A stretch of DNA of 51,858 bases from Chara braunii (lineage: Eukaryota; Streptophyta; Charophyceae; Charales; Characeae), in NCBI GenBank assembly GCA_003427395.1, contig BFEA01000572.1, positions 131,096-182,953 on the forward strand. Reading direction: 5' to 3'. The notes under the pieces were generated by a model. It had not been told where the DNA came from. It ran no database searches and saw nothing but the letters and a program-made list of their open reading frames with translations. Both the position numbers and the translations under genes were made by a program. The first letter of the stretch is position 1; every line of letters begins with the position of its first letter. Positions 10,757 through 21,429 of this stretch are shown in pieces.

Positions 10757-12229
10757 TCTGCCCGCATGCAATATGCAATGACAACACCTTTGTTTTCCAT
10801 GAACTCGGCCATGTTAGTAGGGTCTTTAGCAGTTCGTGTGTGGTGCGTCGAGGAGTGTTGGCCTTAGTTATTTATGTTACTCGAAACACTGTTGTTAGTC
10901 GATTGGCGTGGGCGGAAACGAAAAGGAGAGCATAAACATTGCCAAAACGTTCGGTCTTTGTATCAATTAGGTCACCTACCGGTCCAACCTTCCACGCCAA
11001 AATTTCTATTTAGTGATCATTCTCCCTCCAGTTGGGTGCATGCTTAACACATACATGCGCATGCATTCAAACGCTTAAACAAAATCTAACCAAATGATGT
11101 ATATAAAACGATGCTTGACTATATCTAAAAAAAAATCTCACATACGACGCTCCTTGTCCCTGGACATGTTATGTCTGTGCTATGAAAGTCGCCCGCTTTA
11201 TTTTTAGATCGCACAAACATAGTGCAGCAGCACCACACATAACCAGTTTTACAGATAGTGTAATCCTTCTTTTATTGCAAATATGGTCCGATTCATGCCA
11301 CCAAAACACTAGGCCCCATTGAAGCTATTTTCTAAGTTAAAGTTGTACTACGATATGTATCATGAGTTGCTCTCACAGAGCACTAGTCATACTTCACGCT
11401 ATAAAAGTATGAACCGGCCATCACACAAGTGGAGCCTCATGTTTTCAGTGACGCCCTGACCACATGGCCACCAAGACAAAGTCTCGTCTACAGGGGTCGC
11501 TTTAAACAGTCGTGTTGTCTAAGCTGAACTTGTGCTTTGACGGAGTGACTCTCTCTGGCTTATATTTCATACATGACCAGGCAACTCCACGTTATTTGTT
11601 ACGTTCGCACAGAGTTACTGACTAGCATTGTCATGCTCTGCATTGTCTGCTCTTTGGTCAGATACACGAACGCACATTCTTCAACGACCCTTTGACCATG
11701 TCAACAATTAATTTATCTTGTAAAAATATATATATTCCACATTTCAACAGAAGCAATATACGGGCTCCATTCAGTTTATGGTGAGCAGGGGAGAATAATT
11801 GTAATTTGTATGGTCGACATTTCACATGAAGACAGTCAAAGCACGCAATCACAAAACTTGGTTTATATTAGTTACAAGTTTGGGCTGCAGTTCCAGAAAA
11901 CTATTACAATCTGCAAGCTCATTGCAAGTGCGCATCCTTACAACTCATAGACAAACCGTCATGCCCAGCTCGACCTCCCCACAAATGAGCATAAATTGCC
12001 AGCACATGATAGAGAATGTGGACATGTATAGTCTTGCATACCATGCCATGGCATGGGATAGACCATATAACATATCATAAATTTACGGTAAAGCAAAGCA
12101 AACCCCAACAAAAACAATGTTGTGCAATAACATCATTGGAAGTTTTTGAAAATCATATACATATCGATTTACACATTTATGATATGTTGTGACACAAAGA
12201 CGACAGACGATACATATAAAACATAGCAT
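10752..12229. other. Intergenic, no gene recognised
   Basis: Moderately AT-rich. Short open frames only, none with a recognisable domain. Confidence 0.5.
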
Positions 12230-12815
12230 AAAACCTGCTGCTTTTTTCATATTTTATCTGCATCAGTATATTTGCATCAATAAGGATTATTCATTATATA
12301 AAAGATAGCATAAAATATAACTTTTTGTTTTTTTCATATTCTATTTGCATCATTCGATTGACATCATCAATAAGATTCATTCGTTCTATTAAGCATAAAA
12401 TAAAACCTGTTTTTTTTTTAATCTTCCATCTGCAGCATCGAATTTGCATCAATAAGAATTATGGGGTAACTACAGCAAAGTCACAAATAAACAATTTATA
12501 ATTACACTATGGGGCAAAATACAGTTTGCAAGTGCACTTCTAACACCCTACCTAACCAAAAATATTGATTGTATATGTTGTCTGAAATGCAATTCGAAAT
12601 TGTATATTGGCCCATAATAAAATTATAACTCATTTTTGTGACTACCGCGTAGTTTTGCCAATAATGATTCATTTTATAAAGCATGACAACAAACCTGTTG
12701 TTTGATTTTATTTTTTATTTACATCTTTGGATTTACATCAACAAGAATGATTCATTTTTTCAAAATAAGCATGACATGTGTTCGACTATAGTATCAAAGC
12801 ATGACCATACCATTG
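12230..12815. repeat. Degenerate AT-rich repeat, several copies
   Basis: A unit of the form AACCTG(C/T)TG, T-run, ATTT(A/T)CATC, TTTGCATCAATAAGAAT recurs at about 12232, 12320, 12408 and 12690. The last copy, extending to CATGACATGT and GTATCAAAG, has a clear counterpart at 18903-19028, outside the Penelope-like element on the other side. Confidence 0.6.
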
Positions 12816-13079
12816 ACCATCATGCGATGTTTATTTGTACCCATATGACATACTGTTTATAAATAATATATTTCGAAAACATATCACGTTAAGAACTGGG
12901 TAGCATAGTGTACATGTACGAGGGTTGCGTGTACAAGCGTAAACGTATTCTTGTACGCATACACGTACTCTAGTACTGAGATTCATTTTCAAATTTTATA
13001 CTAAACTCGAGTTAAAAATCCAAAACACAATAAATAAATAAATTAAAATAATTAAAAAAAAAAAAACTAGGCTACCAGT

Positions 13080-13110
13080 CGGGCTGCCCGGGTCCTGGGT
13101 GGGCAGCCCG
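13080..13110. other. GC-rich hairpin in AT-rich DNA
   Basis: CGGGCTGCCC (13080-13089) is perfectly complementary to GGGCAGCCCG (13101-13110). Two smaller hairpins, GCCCAGTCGGGC and GTGACCTCGGGTCAC, follow at 13209-13239, and CCAGTCGGGC occurs next to both sites. Function unknown. Confidence 0.6.
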
Positions 13111-13249
13111 TGCAAGGACAAGGGAAGGTCCCATCGAAATTCTTCACCAAATTTAGAATAAAAAATAAAATTTAAGAATATTTTTATTTTTATTTTTTTA
13201 TTTTTTTTTGCCCAGTCGGGCAAGTGACCTCGGGTCACTCTGTTTTTTT

Positions 13250-13322
13250 GTACTTTGTACTTTATCGTTTGATATTCATCATCTGACTGATGTTTGAGTT
13301 ATCATTCTCTATAACAATCACT
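13250..13322 (+). repeat. Left flanking direct repeat of the Penelope-like element
   Basis: Begins GTACTTTGTACTTTATCG and ends in ATAACAATCACT; matched by 18419-18492 with a few mismatches and one or two single-base gaps. No coding signal. Confidence 0.85.
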
Positions 13323-13562
13323 GAAGGCTCATGTGAACCAACTTGGAAGTCGCCGAGCGCGAGTGAACATGGAGAGATTGTGAGGTGACGATGCGAGATG
13401 ATACGGCTAGTTGTGTTATGAGCGAAGTTGTTCGGTGTCTTGCGAGGTTGATCGCAACTTTCTCGAGTGCTTTATTATTTCTTTTTGAAGTTAGCAGGTC
13501 TATTTGGTTGAGATCGAGTGAAAGCATGTTGAAGTTTCTTTCGATACGCTGGGTCCTTAGCT

Positions 13563-14022
13563 ATGGTTGGGTCTGGTTGTCGTGGTTATGGTTGGGATTG
13601 TGATCGTGTACGGAACTACTACCAGGAGCGGACATTCGACAACAGTAGAGATGGTAGGGGTGATGCTGGACACGACCGGGGGAGGGATAGGCATCATAAC
13701 CGCTATGATGAGGCGGGACGATAACCATCGGATTGAGGGAACATATACCGGGATCAGCCGCGGCGATTTGTTCTTGTCTGTTACGAGTGCGGAGAGTCGG
13801 GACACTACAAAAATCAGTGTCCACGTCTCGCGGCAGATAGCAGTTCCCGACATGGTGGTCAGAGGGGACGTTCACTGTCACCGGGACATCCTAGAAGGCA
13901 CCCTGCGTAGAGATTGACTTCCGAGGAACCAGCTTTGTGTAAGCAACTCGAAAAACTTGCCAGTTCGCTAGCTAACATGAAGGCCTATGTCGATAGTGAG
14001 CAAGCTGGTAAGGAGACCTAGG
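13563..14022 (+). pseudogene. CCHC zinc-knuckle (Gag-like) protein remnant
   Basis: A single frame from ATG 13563 encodes an Arg/Asp/Tyr/Gly-rich leader and then, at 13779-13821, CYECGESGHYKNQC, a textbook CX2CX4HX4C nucleic-acid-binding knuckle. A basic Ser/Arg-rich stretch and a helical segment (KQLEKLASSLANMKAY) follow. At least four in-frame stops (before the knuckle, after it and at the end) break it. Downstream, in another frame near 14045-14145, lies a charged coiled-coil-like stretch (EEAKAREAMRKDLRMEI). The knuckle fixes strand and frame. In the family this part would bind element RNA. I place it as the 5' part of the Penelope-like element because the same strand and orientation continue into SAP, endonuclease and RT. 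Confidence 0.7.
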
Positions 14023-14424
14023 AGTGCTAAGAATAGGGAGAACAAGAAGTGAGAGGAAGCAAAAGCACGGGAAGCTATGCGCAAAGACTTGAGGATGGAG
14101 ATCGTGATGCATATGGGCGGGGTGTACAAAGAGGTGCATGATAGGTGAAGTGTTATTCATCAGATGGATCAGCGTCTGAATCCAAAGGTAGTGACGTGAA
14201 AGCCTTTAGTGAAAAAATGAAACGTCTGGTTATCAACGAGAAGAGGAAAAGGAGCACCGATAAAGGCCGACAAAGCCCGGTATTTTGGATCCCTAGCGTC
14301 TTAATTTGAGTTGTCAACATCCACCACTGAAACGATCACTGAAGATGAATACCGCTATCCAGGGTGCTCAGACTATTAGGAGGATAATCTCGGCAACGAC
14401 TGACTTAGGGGAAAATTTAAGTAT

Positions 14425-14682
14425 GTGAAGGATAATCTGCGTGATCTGGGAGGCCTTAATGTTGAAGAGTTGAAACAAATTTGTCGTGCAAAAGACGTGC
14501 AGTTTGAAGGAAAGAAAATAGAAATAATTTTAGACATTACGGAGAAGCGCACATGTGTCGCCTATGGTACGGACAATGAGGAGGAGGAGGAGGAGAATGC
14601 ATCCGTTGGCGACACTGCGGAGGAACCGGCGGGTGACATGCAACAACAGGAGTCGAATGAGGATGATACCGAGGAGCCGTGA
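14425..14682 (+). pseudogene. SAP-like domain segment
   Basis: An 85-codon open stretch. LNVEELKQICRAKDV followed by FEGKKIEIILDI fits the two-helix SAP DNA-binding motif (helix, Gly, Lys-rich helix). It then becomes Glu/Asp-rich (EEEEEENASVGDTAEEP). SAP modules occur in some retroelement proteins; here it would sit between the knuckle and the endonuclease. It is a fragment of a longer broken reading frame, not a stand-alone gene. Confidence 0.55.
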
Positions 14683-14859
14683 ACGGTCGCTCACTACTGG
14701 AAGTTATATAAAACTTTGGTTGAAGAACGAAGGAGGAGAGTCTATGACGAGAATCTTGAGATTGTGTATCGTCTCGTCATCACTTTCTCAACTCTGTATG
14801 ACCAGGTTCATTGGTTACGAAAATGTGTGGATTCATGGGTTAACCAGTATCAGCATTTT

Positions 14860-15180
14860 GGAACTAGCGTCTTCTATGGGAGAGCGGGGGGGGTGTATGT
14901 ACTGACCTCTCATACGTGCCGCGCACAATATAGGGAAAAACTTGAAGATGTGGTAACACGCGATGGTGTGAGCACCTATCTGTCTGTGGGAAGTGTAGGA
15001 AGCATACCCATCTATATAGGTGGTGGCACGTTTTCGGTGTTGAGTCCTATGTCCTGTTGTCGATTAAAGCATGCCAAGCGAAGTTACTGATACTTGAGCA
15101 GTTGTACATCCGTCGTTGGTCCTCCATACTTAATATGTCCGGGAAGATCGGCCAGAGATACGACAACTACTGTAGTCGAA
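14860..15180 (+). pseudogene. GIY-YIG-like endonuclease remnant
   Basis: At 14890 the frame reads GGVYVLTSHTCRAQY. The spacing from GVY to QY is ten residues, as in GIY-(10-11)-YIG, but the IG is lost; a 2-base deletion after TAT at 14929 would put GK next, as in YIGK. In the frame ending at 15180, HVFGVESYVLL and then LLILEQLYIRRWSSILN match the C-terminal part of GIY-YIG nucleases, where a Glu (codon 15096) is catalytic and LN closes the fold. Between them lies a Cys/His-rich run (CGKCRKHTH). At least one frameshift separates the two halves. The reading is an inference from partial motifs. Confidence 0.5.
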
Positions 15181-15305
15181 AAGGAAAACGGGAGCAAAGC
15201 GGGCGGAGAGATACGGCAAAGACTGAAAATCGGTCGACGGCTGTAGTACCGGTGAAGGCTAAGTTTGTTGACAACGAGGAGTGAACGACAAATATCTTCA
15301 AAATA

Positions 15306-17560
15306 TTGGCAGCTAATGAGGAACGCGATTGTTTGAAATTCAAGTTGTACACACAGGGAGGAAATTGTTGGTGTGGAGGCTGGAAATCAATCAAATGTGC
15401 GTTTGGCAATTCTGAGGTGACGGTTAAGGACCAACGAAAAAAGTTGTACGCATGTAAATCTAATTGTGAAGATGATGATGTTTTGGAGTTTGTACATCTA
15501 TGGAGGTGGAGACCGAAGGCTGGCCCGGACAAATATTTTTTTTGTACTCTGATTCGCAATCCACGACGGATGGAAGAACTGAGGAGGCGCAATCTAAAGG
15601 ATTTGATTAGCCTCATGAAAGCAGTTGCTGATTTTCAGAAGCCTTCAACCACGGCTTATCTATGGCGTATTGTTACTCGTGTGATCAAGGAGATATATGG
15701 TTGGAGTGTTAATGCAAAAATTGTAGTTCGTCTGAAGTTGACGATCGAATTAGACTAGTGGAGGTCAGGAAGTTGGTTAATGACAAGATCGAGGGTTTGG
15801 ATATTCCTAGCTGCTTAAGGGATGTAGCACAGAGCATTTTCTGTATCGTTTGGGTTAAAAACCCATCGGTGTATGACATATTGCACAATCAGCGGACCTT
15901 TGCCAAAGTTGATGTATCAACCTGCACATGTGCAGGCCTTCCCTACCCAAGAGTAGGTGATCCCGTGCAAGTCCGTTTGCAGGAGTTGGATGGGATTCAT
16001 CCTTTGCTCTCTAGTCCGAATAATATTACAAAATTGACTCACCCTGACCGTGAGAGAGCTTTAGTAGTAAAGATATCTGTAGGAATTTGATCATGGGCTA
16101 AATGCAAAGGCAAGGAGCCCAAGGTGACTAGACTGGAAGCAGCTAGGTGTTTGATGGCAGGTACTGACGTGAAGGAGAAACACTTGGGTGTGACGGAGGT
16201 GCATCGACTCAAAGTGATGCTAGAAGGGATAGTGCTGACTCGCCTGGATAGGAATCTAGGTGAGACTCTTCTACTATGCCCCAAAGTATATTTTGAGGCA
16301 ATGATGAGTAAGTTCGTGGTTTCGCCCGGGTACGTTATTGTTACAAAAACTGAAGCTTTGGTCCATCAATAGGTGTGGGAGGTGGCTAGGAATCTTGATC
16401 TACAACAATTCATTCGGTGGGATAAGAAGGGAAAGACAAGAGAGGAGCCAGACAAGAGAGGAGTATGTTATGCCTAAGTATACCTGTCGTGCTACAGGCC
16501 TATCTACCCGACATTTTTTAAACCAACCGTCAGAACTTGCAAAGTCGCGGTGCAAGCCCTCAACCACCTTCTATCCACTATACTAGTGGACTGGCATTTC
16601 AACCTTAAATCGGTTACAGCGCTTGCACCTAGGCTTGAACAATTCAATAAGAGGTTGGTGAGAAGCTTGCATGGTAACTTTGAACTTGTGTCCTCGTCGT
16701 ATGAGATTAAGGACATGTTCAGTAAGTTATCCCACGACGAGACTCTTGCAGTTATGGATCGGGTGATTGACTATCACGAAGGTAAAGGAAGACATCGGAT
16801 CCGCGTTAATCCGAAAGGTAAGGGTAGTACATTTGGAAGTATTGGAGGTGATGATCATTGGCGTATTTTGGAAACTTATCTGGCGTTTCGTGTGGTGGGA
16901 ACTGTGGCACACTTATGCTCGAGCTACTGGTGTTCTTCTACGCCAAGTGGTGGGTATCCCAATAGGAAAGAGTACCAGTCCACCACTCGCCTGTATTATG
17001 TGCGCGTACGTCGAGTTTCGTTTTCTGCGAAGCTTGGGAAGTTGAAAACAATGTGTGTTTGGCGTCCAGCTCATGGATGATGTATCTATGGTGATTTTGC
17101 ATTGGGGGAGGAAACATGTGTCTGTGGAGATGATTCGTGGTCAATTTAAGAAGTGTTACCCTGATAATTATCGCTACAGAGGACCGACGATGGAAGTGAT
17201 TCTTGGGAGTTCTTGGGGATGGTAATGAGCGTAAATTTGTTTTAACCTTTTATCCGTTGTGTCCAGTCATCCAAGAACGGAGTGTCTTTGTGGGAGGAAA
17301 CAAGACTGGAGTTCAAAAACGGTCAATCCTACCCTTGGGGAGTAAGGAGCAAAAAAATGTTATTGTTGGGAGTTGTCTGCACCAAATTGACAAAAATACG
17401 AATGAAATGGCAACTATACCCATGAGGGTGTTGAGCCTACAAAGAGAACTACGCATCAAGGATTTTCCCGACAACTTTATAAAACGAGTACTAAAGCGAT
17501 TTTCGATTGGTCGCGAACCCATCTGGGCATGGACTTTTGGGTGGTTGTACGGTAGCTAAG
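15306..17560 (+). pseudogene. Reverse transcriptase of the Penelope-like element
   Basis: 15306-15758 and 15758-16090 are pre-RT sequence including a CTC pair (VSTCTCAGLPYPRVGDPV). After an in-frame TGA (16088-16090) and a TAG (16370-16372) the frame continues. RT motif A reads YEIKDMFSKLSHDE with Asp at 16711. Motif B, one frame over, reads RQVVGIPIGKSTSPPLACI (about 16943-16999). Motif C reads QLMDDVSMVILH with the Asp pair at 17076-17081. Further on, SDSWEFLGMVMSV and a Lys/Trp-rich thumb-like region run to about 17560. At least three frame changes and two stops make it non-functional, although all three catalytic motifs are still readable. The RT would copy element RNA at a nicked target. 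Confidence 0.75.
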
Positions 17561-17849
17561 CGTATTTGCTGGGAACGCAAACGAGGTGACAACAGTTGCT
17601 GCTAAGTCGTGTTTTGTTCCCCGACTTCAGTTGGCCTGTTTTCAGTGTGTTTTTTTATCGAATTAGGTCATGATTTGGTATGAGATGCTTTGTTGGTGAT
17701 TAGCATAGTCATGTACCTATGGTACCCGTTGTGGGGTGTGGTGTGGTGTAAATCAACTTAGTCTGAATGTTGTTCCTGTTTATATGTAAGTTTGACTTAG
17801 TGTTGCATTATAGTGACAGGGCGAGTGAACTTCAATTTTTTTAGTAGTC

Positions 17850-18045
17850 GATTGGTGTGGTGTGTTGTTGATAGGTTTGATAGTCTTTTGTAGTAGCAGA
17901 ACGTGTGAACTTCGATCCCTGTATCTACTTGATGGCATGTGTTTTTTATAAGTTGATTGGTGTGGTGTGTTGTTGATATGTTTGATCGTCTTTTGTATTG
18001 GCAGGATGTGTTTGGTTTCGACCCCTGTACCTACTAGAGTCTATT
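17850..18045 (+). repeat. 105-bp direct duplication in the 3' non-coding region
   Basis: GATTGGTGTGGTGTGTTGTT at 17850 recurs at 17955, followed in both by TGAT(A/C)GTCTTTTGTA and a CCCTGTA(T/C)CTACT box. Two imperfect units lie downstream of the RT. Confidence 0.8.
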
Positions 18046-18070
18046 TTCTATGAGAGTGGGCCGCTCGGAC

Positions 18071-18082
18071 TGGTATCAGAGC
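18071..18082 (+). other. tRNA-iMet primer-binding-site-like 12-mer
   Basis: TGGTATCAGAGC is exactly the primer-binding site that plant LTR retrotransposons use with initiator tRNA-Met. It is unexpected inside a Penelope-like element, which does not use a tRNA primer. It may mark a nested LTR relic or be chance; no convincing LTR end (CA) precedes it. Confidence 0.35.
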
Positions 18083-18318
18083 CCGGTACCGACGAAAAAA
18101 TTGACTCAGATAAGGGTACGAACTTTGGATTTTTCCTCTAAGGACCCCTTGACTCATATTTTGAAAACTATGAGGTTAATGATTGTGGTGCTTTTCGGTC
18201 TTTTGAGTCAAACGTCGTTTACCCCGCAGTCATCTCTATAAATGCTAGCAGGAGGATGGCAGAGGAGGGTGAGCGGATAGTCGAAGTCATCAAGGGTAGA
18301 CGTTGAGGTGGTAACCCC

Positions 18319-18354
18319 CTGATGAGCACTGCGTGGCGGCAGTCGGAACCAGTC
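18319..18354 (+). ncRNA. Degenerate hammerhead-ribozyme-like core
   Basis: CTGATGAG (18319-18326) is followed by a hairpin (ACTGC ... GCAGT) and then CGGAAC where CGAAAC is expected, then AGTC. Conserved order and spacing resemble a hammerhead core with one substitution in the GAAA box. Stem I pairs only partly. Its position just inside the right flanking repeat is where Penelope-like elements are known to carry hammerheads in their pLTRs. Probably inactive. Confidence 0.45.
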
Positions 18355-18418
18355 GAGGAGCCATACCGGCCGCCTTGCAATAATTTGTTTCGATAATTTT
18401 TATTGTATATTTTTAATT

Positions 18419-18492
18419 GTACTTTATACTTTATCGTGAGATATTCATCATCTGATTGATGTTTTGAGTTATCATTCTCTATAACAATCACT
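18419..18492 (+). repeat. Right flanking direct repeat of the Penelope-like element
   Basis: Counterpart of 13250-13322. Downstream of it, 18903-19028 matches 12690-12815, so the sequence on both outer sides also shares a dispersed AT-rich repeat. Confidence 0.85.
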
Positions 18493-19028
18493 CTGTTAGC
18501 CTAGAAAAACAAAAAAAAATGAAAACGAACTTTTGTAACAAATATATGTAATGCAGAAACATGACACAAACAACTTTTGCTAGGGAGTTGTCCATGAATT
18601 CCCAACCAGTCGAAACTAAAAAAAAGGTAATATTATCATAATAATTGAAAAACTATTGAAAACTTGAAAAGTATATATTTGAAAGTTTTCTTTCAAGTTT
18701 TTGATGTTTAAGTCGAGCTTGGTTGAAAATTTGGGTATGACTCTGGGGCAAAAGTTTTTTGTATTATTATTCTGCATAACATAATTTTATTTTATTTTTT
18801 ATTTTTTTTATTTTTTTTTATTTTTTTTTAACGTAAGTGTACATGGGATTTTGGGTTCGTACGGAGTGTTACCCAAGTTAAAAACAATGACCTCCATCAT
18901 GACAAATGAACCTGCTGTTTTTTTCATCTTATATCTACGTTATTGAATTTGCATCAATAATAATCATTAATTGTTTTTTAAAAAAACATGACATGTCGTC
19001 GTTTATAGTCTCAAAGGAAGACCGTCAG

Positions 19029-21050
19029 GGGAGAAATAACAAAGCTATGTTCCCAGGGGTCCCCTATATAAGCCTTAGGAGTGGTGGTAGGTAGCTATTT
19101 AATGTGAATTAAAATAATTTGAAAGATAAAAATAAAAAAAAAGGAGACCACACCCATGACCAACACACGACATTTCGCAATGAGTTTTCCTATGCCAAAC
19201 CCAAAATTTTTTATTTTTTCCTCGAGACAAGAAACACATAAAAAAACGTTGTGTATGCATCAACATGTTCACAATCTCACACCCTCCACATCACAGTGGT
19301 GTTGAGCGTTCGGTCCCCTAGGGGGACGCTTCTTGCAAGACTTCTTCGCAGTAGAACTTTCATCACTCACGATTTTGCAGGACTTCTTCACAGTAGAGCT
19401 TTCGCTCCGACCGAGTGCGCTAGTCGTACCTCTGTCGCAAACCCCTACGACAGGATAGAGGTTCCACTAAGCACAACTTAGCTCTGCCCAAGGGGTTGTC
19501 ACCACCCTTGGACAGGAGTATCCCCGCCGAGCTACCGAACCACTTGTGAAAGTTGCTTGAGTGCAATTGCAAAGGTGGCCTAACTTAGGGTGTTTCTCGT
19601 ACGTTGTAGCATAGAGCGTACATGCGGTTGAACACCTCAATCGGACCTGTACGAGAGTCAACGCTCTGAGGGTTAATCTCCCAAGCACAACTCATAGTCG
19701 ATAGACTAGGACGTTCTATCTAACAACGAGACAATAAGATCACAAATAAAACACAATCGATTACTACCATGACGAGGTTGCAACCTTAAGTTTTTTTTTT
19801 TTTTTTAAAACACATTGACTGCGCTTCGTATTCACGATCGGACATTCATTCGAACATTACGTGTGTTTGAGTGTGTGTGTGTGTGTGTGTGCGAGAGAGA
19901 GAGAGCATTGCGTTCATGTGTGGAAGTAGGTGCGTGCGTGGACGACGCACACTAGAGAGAGAAAAAAAGAGAGGAAAAAAAAAAAACAAAAAACGTTATG
20001 CATATCTCGAATACAAGGTATGTACCTTGTATTCAAGGGTACCTTTTATCCAAAATTTTAACAGTCATTTCTTGGAACTCGTTTTTCATATGTAACTTGA
20101 ATACAAGGTACGTACCTTGTTTTCGGGTTAAGACGGTAGTTTATTTTTCACATTCAACCCATATCTCTTGATGACAGAATTAAGCGGATGTCGCGCGCCA
20201 GACTTTGAATAAATATCGTGGCGACATAGACCTTGTCATATTAACTAGTCATAAATGAATATGCAAGCAGTCACAAGAATGACTTACTATGCAACATCCA
20301 TTACCACGAGGTCCTCATTGACTTTGAGGATCGCCTTCGACAATCATGTGTCGGCTGAGATGCGTTTTGAGAGGCTAATCTCTTTACATTAAACAATCAT
20401 GAGTGTGATTGCAAGACCTACCATTTTCTGCACCTTGGGCAAGTGAGCTGTAGGTGGGCTCCGAACCTTGGTGACAACCAAACGGCTTTGACCCTTAAAA
20501 CGAGGCTCTATCTGCAAAGGCCTGAAAACATGTCAAGGGGTTTGATATTGACAATCGTCACGGACCTTAGCGTCCAACTATAATTTTTTTAAAAATAAAA
20601 GGTAAAAAAAAAAAAAAAAAATTCTCAATACAAATCTGCTCGATCCTTACGTAGGTTACAATAGATTACGTGGATACACGTAATATAAATACAACAGAGT
20701 TATATGACAGAAGGTGATCACTCTTGCAATCAAAGTGTGACTCCCTTCAAAATAAACACATTATGGCAGACAAAGTCAATCTCGACTTTATCTCACAAAA
20801 CATGCATGCAATCACACCTAAAATTTAACATCGTCAGATCATGCAACTACTCTCTACACTCATACCCGCTTCTCCACACAAGAACCAACCTTCATCCAAC
20901 CTTCCAAAAGAAAACACTCAATCCTTTTTAAATGAGTATTTGATAAAAGTTTTGGTAAAAACTCAAATCAATGGATATTCTCATTCAATGGATATTCTCA
21001 TATATTTATTTAATATTCATTCCTTTGATTGATTTTTTATAATAACATTG
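19029..21050. other. Intergenic, AT-rich, no gene recognised
   Basis: Contains a small duplication (GACTTCTTC(G/A)CAGTAGA(A/G)CTTTC at 19338 and 19379), a GT microsatellite at 19873-19891 and T/A runs. Open frames of 60-76 codons on both strands show no domain. Confidence 0.5.
20009..20124. repeat. Duplicated 26-bp palindrome
   Basis: GAATACAAGGTA-TG-TACCTTGTATTC at 20009-20034 is a perfect palindrome around two central bases. It recurs at 20099-20124 with CG in the centre and two changes in the right arm. Confidence 0.9.
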
Positions 21051-21053
21051 AGC

Positions 21054-21171
21054 TAAAGTACAAAGTTTCATTCTATTGAATCAATAAAAAGAGAACAATT
21101 AAAAATAAGTTGCAACTTATTTTCAATTGTTCTTTTTTTATTGATTCAATAGAATGAAACTTTGTACTTTA
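21054..21171. mobile_element. 118-bp near-perfect palindrome (foldback MITE candidate)
   Basis: The arms 21054-21112 and 21113-21171 are complementary with only two mismatches and no spacer (centre AAGTTG|CAACTT). Ends read TAAAGTACAAAG. A TA lies at each boundary, compatible with a Tc1/mariner-type TA target duplication. No coding capacity. Confidence 0.85.
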
Positions 21172-21429
21172 AGAAATATTTTAACCCATAGGGGATAAAG
21201 TCTTAGGTTGAGTAATGATAATGTGTTTAAAGTGGAGTCGGAAATCGACATGTTATCAAAAAATAACAGAAGATGATCCTCGTATAATCGGATTAAAACT
21301 AGTTAGATCTAGAACCGAAATGATAAAAAAAAACATGTAACATAACACAACTCAATTCTCCAATCTTTAAGTGTATGGAGAGTAAACCTTCATATCATAT
21401 CTCACTCAGTAGCCTAAAGTCTGGTTTTA
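21172..21429. other. AT-rich non-coding DNA
   Basis: No feature seen between the palindrome and the 124-bp repeat array. Confidence 0.5.

Larger units (their letters stand above)
13250..18492 (+). mobile_element. Penelope-like retroelement, decayed, with short flanking direct repeats
   Basis: A 5.2-kb block is bounded by direct repeats at 13250-13322 and 18419-18492 (about 93% by eye). Inside, on the plus strand and in order, are a CCHC zinc knuckle, a SAP-like helix pair, a GIY-YIG-like endonuclease remnant, a Cys-containing pre-RT region and an RT with recognisable A, B and C motifs. An endonuclease upstream of RT is the layout I recall for the Naiad/Chlamys-type Penelope-like elements of green algae. 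The flanking repeats would be the pLTR-like repeats of such elements. Many stops and frameshifts show the copy is dead. The assignment to PLEs rather than another RT class is inference from motif style and order. Confidence 0.65.
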
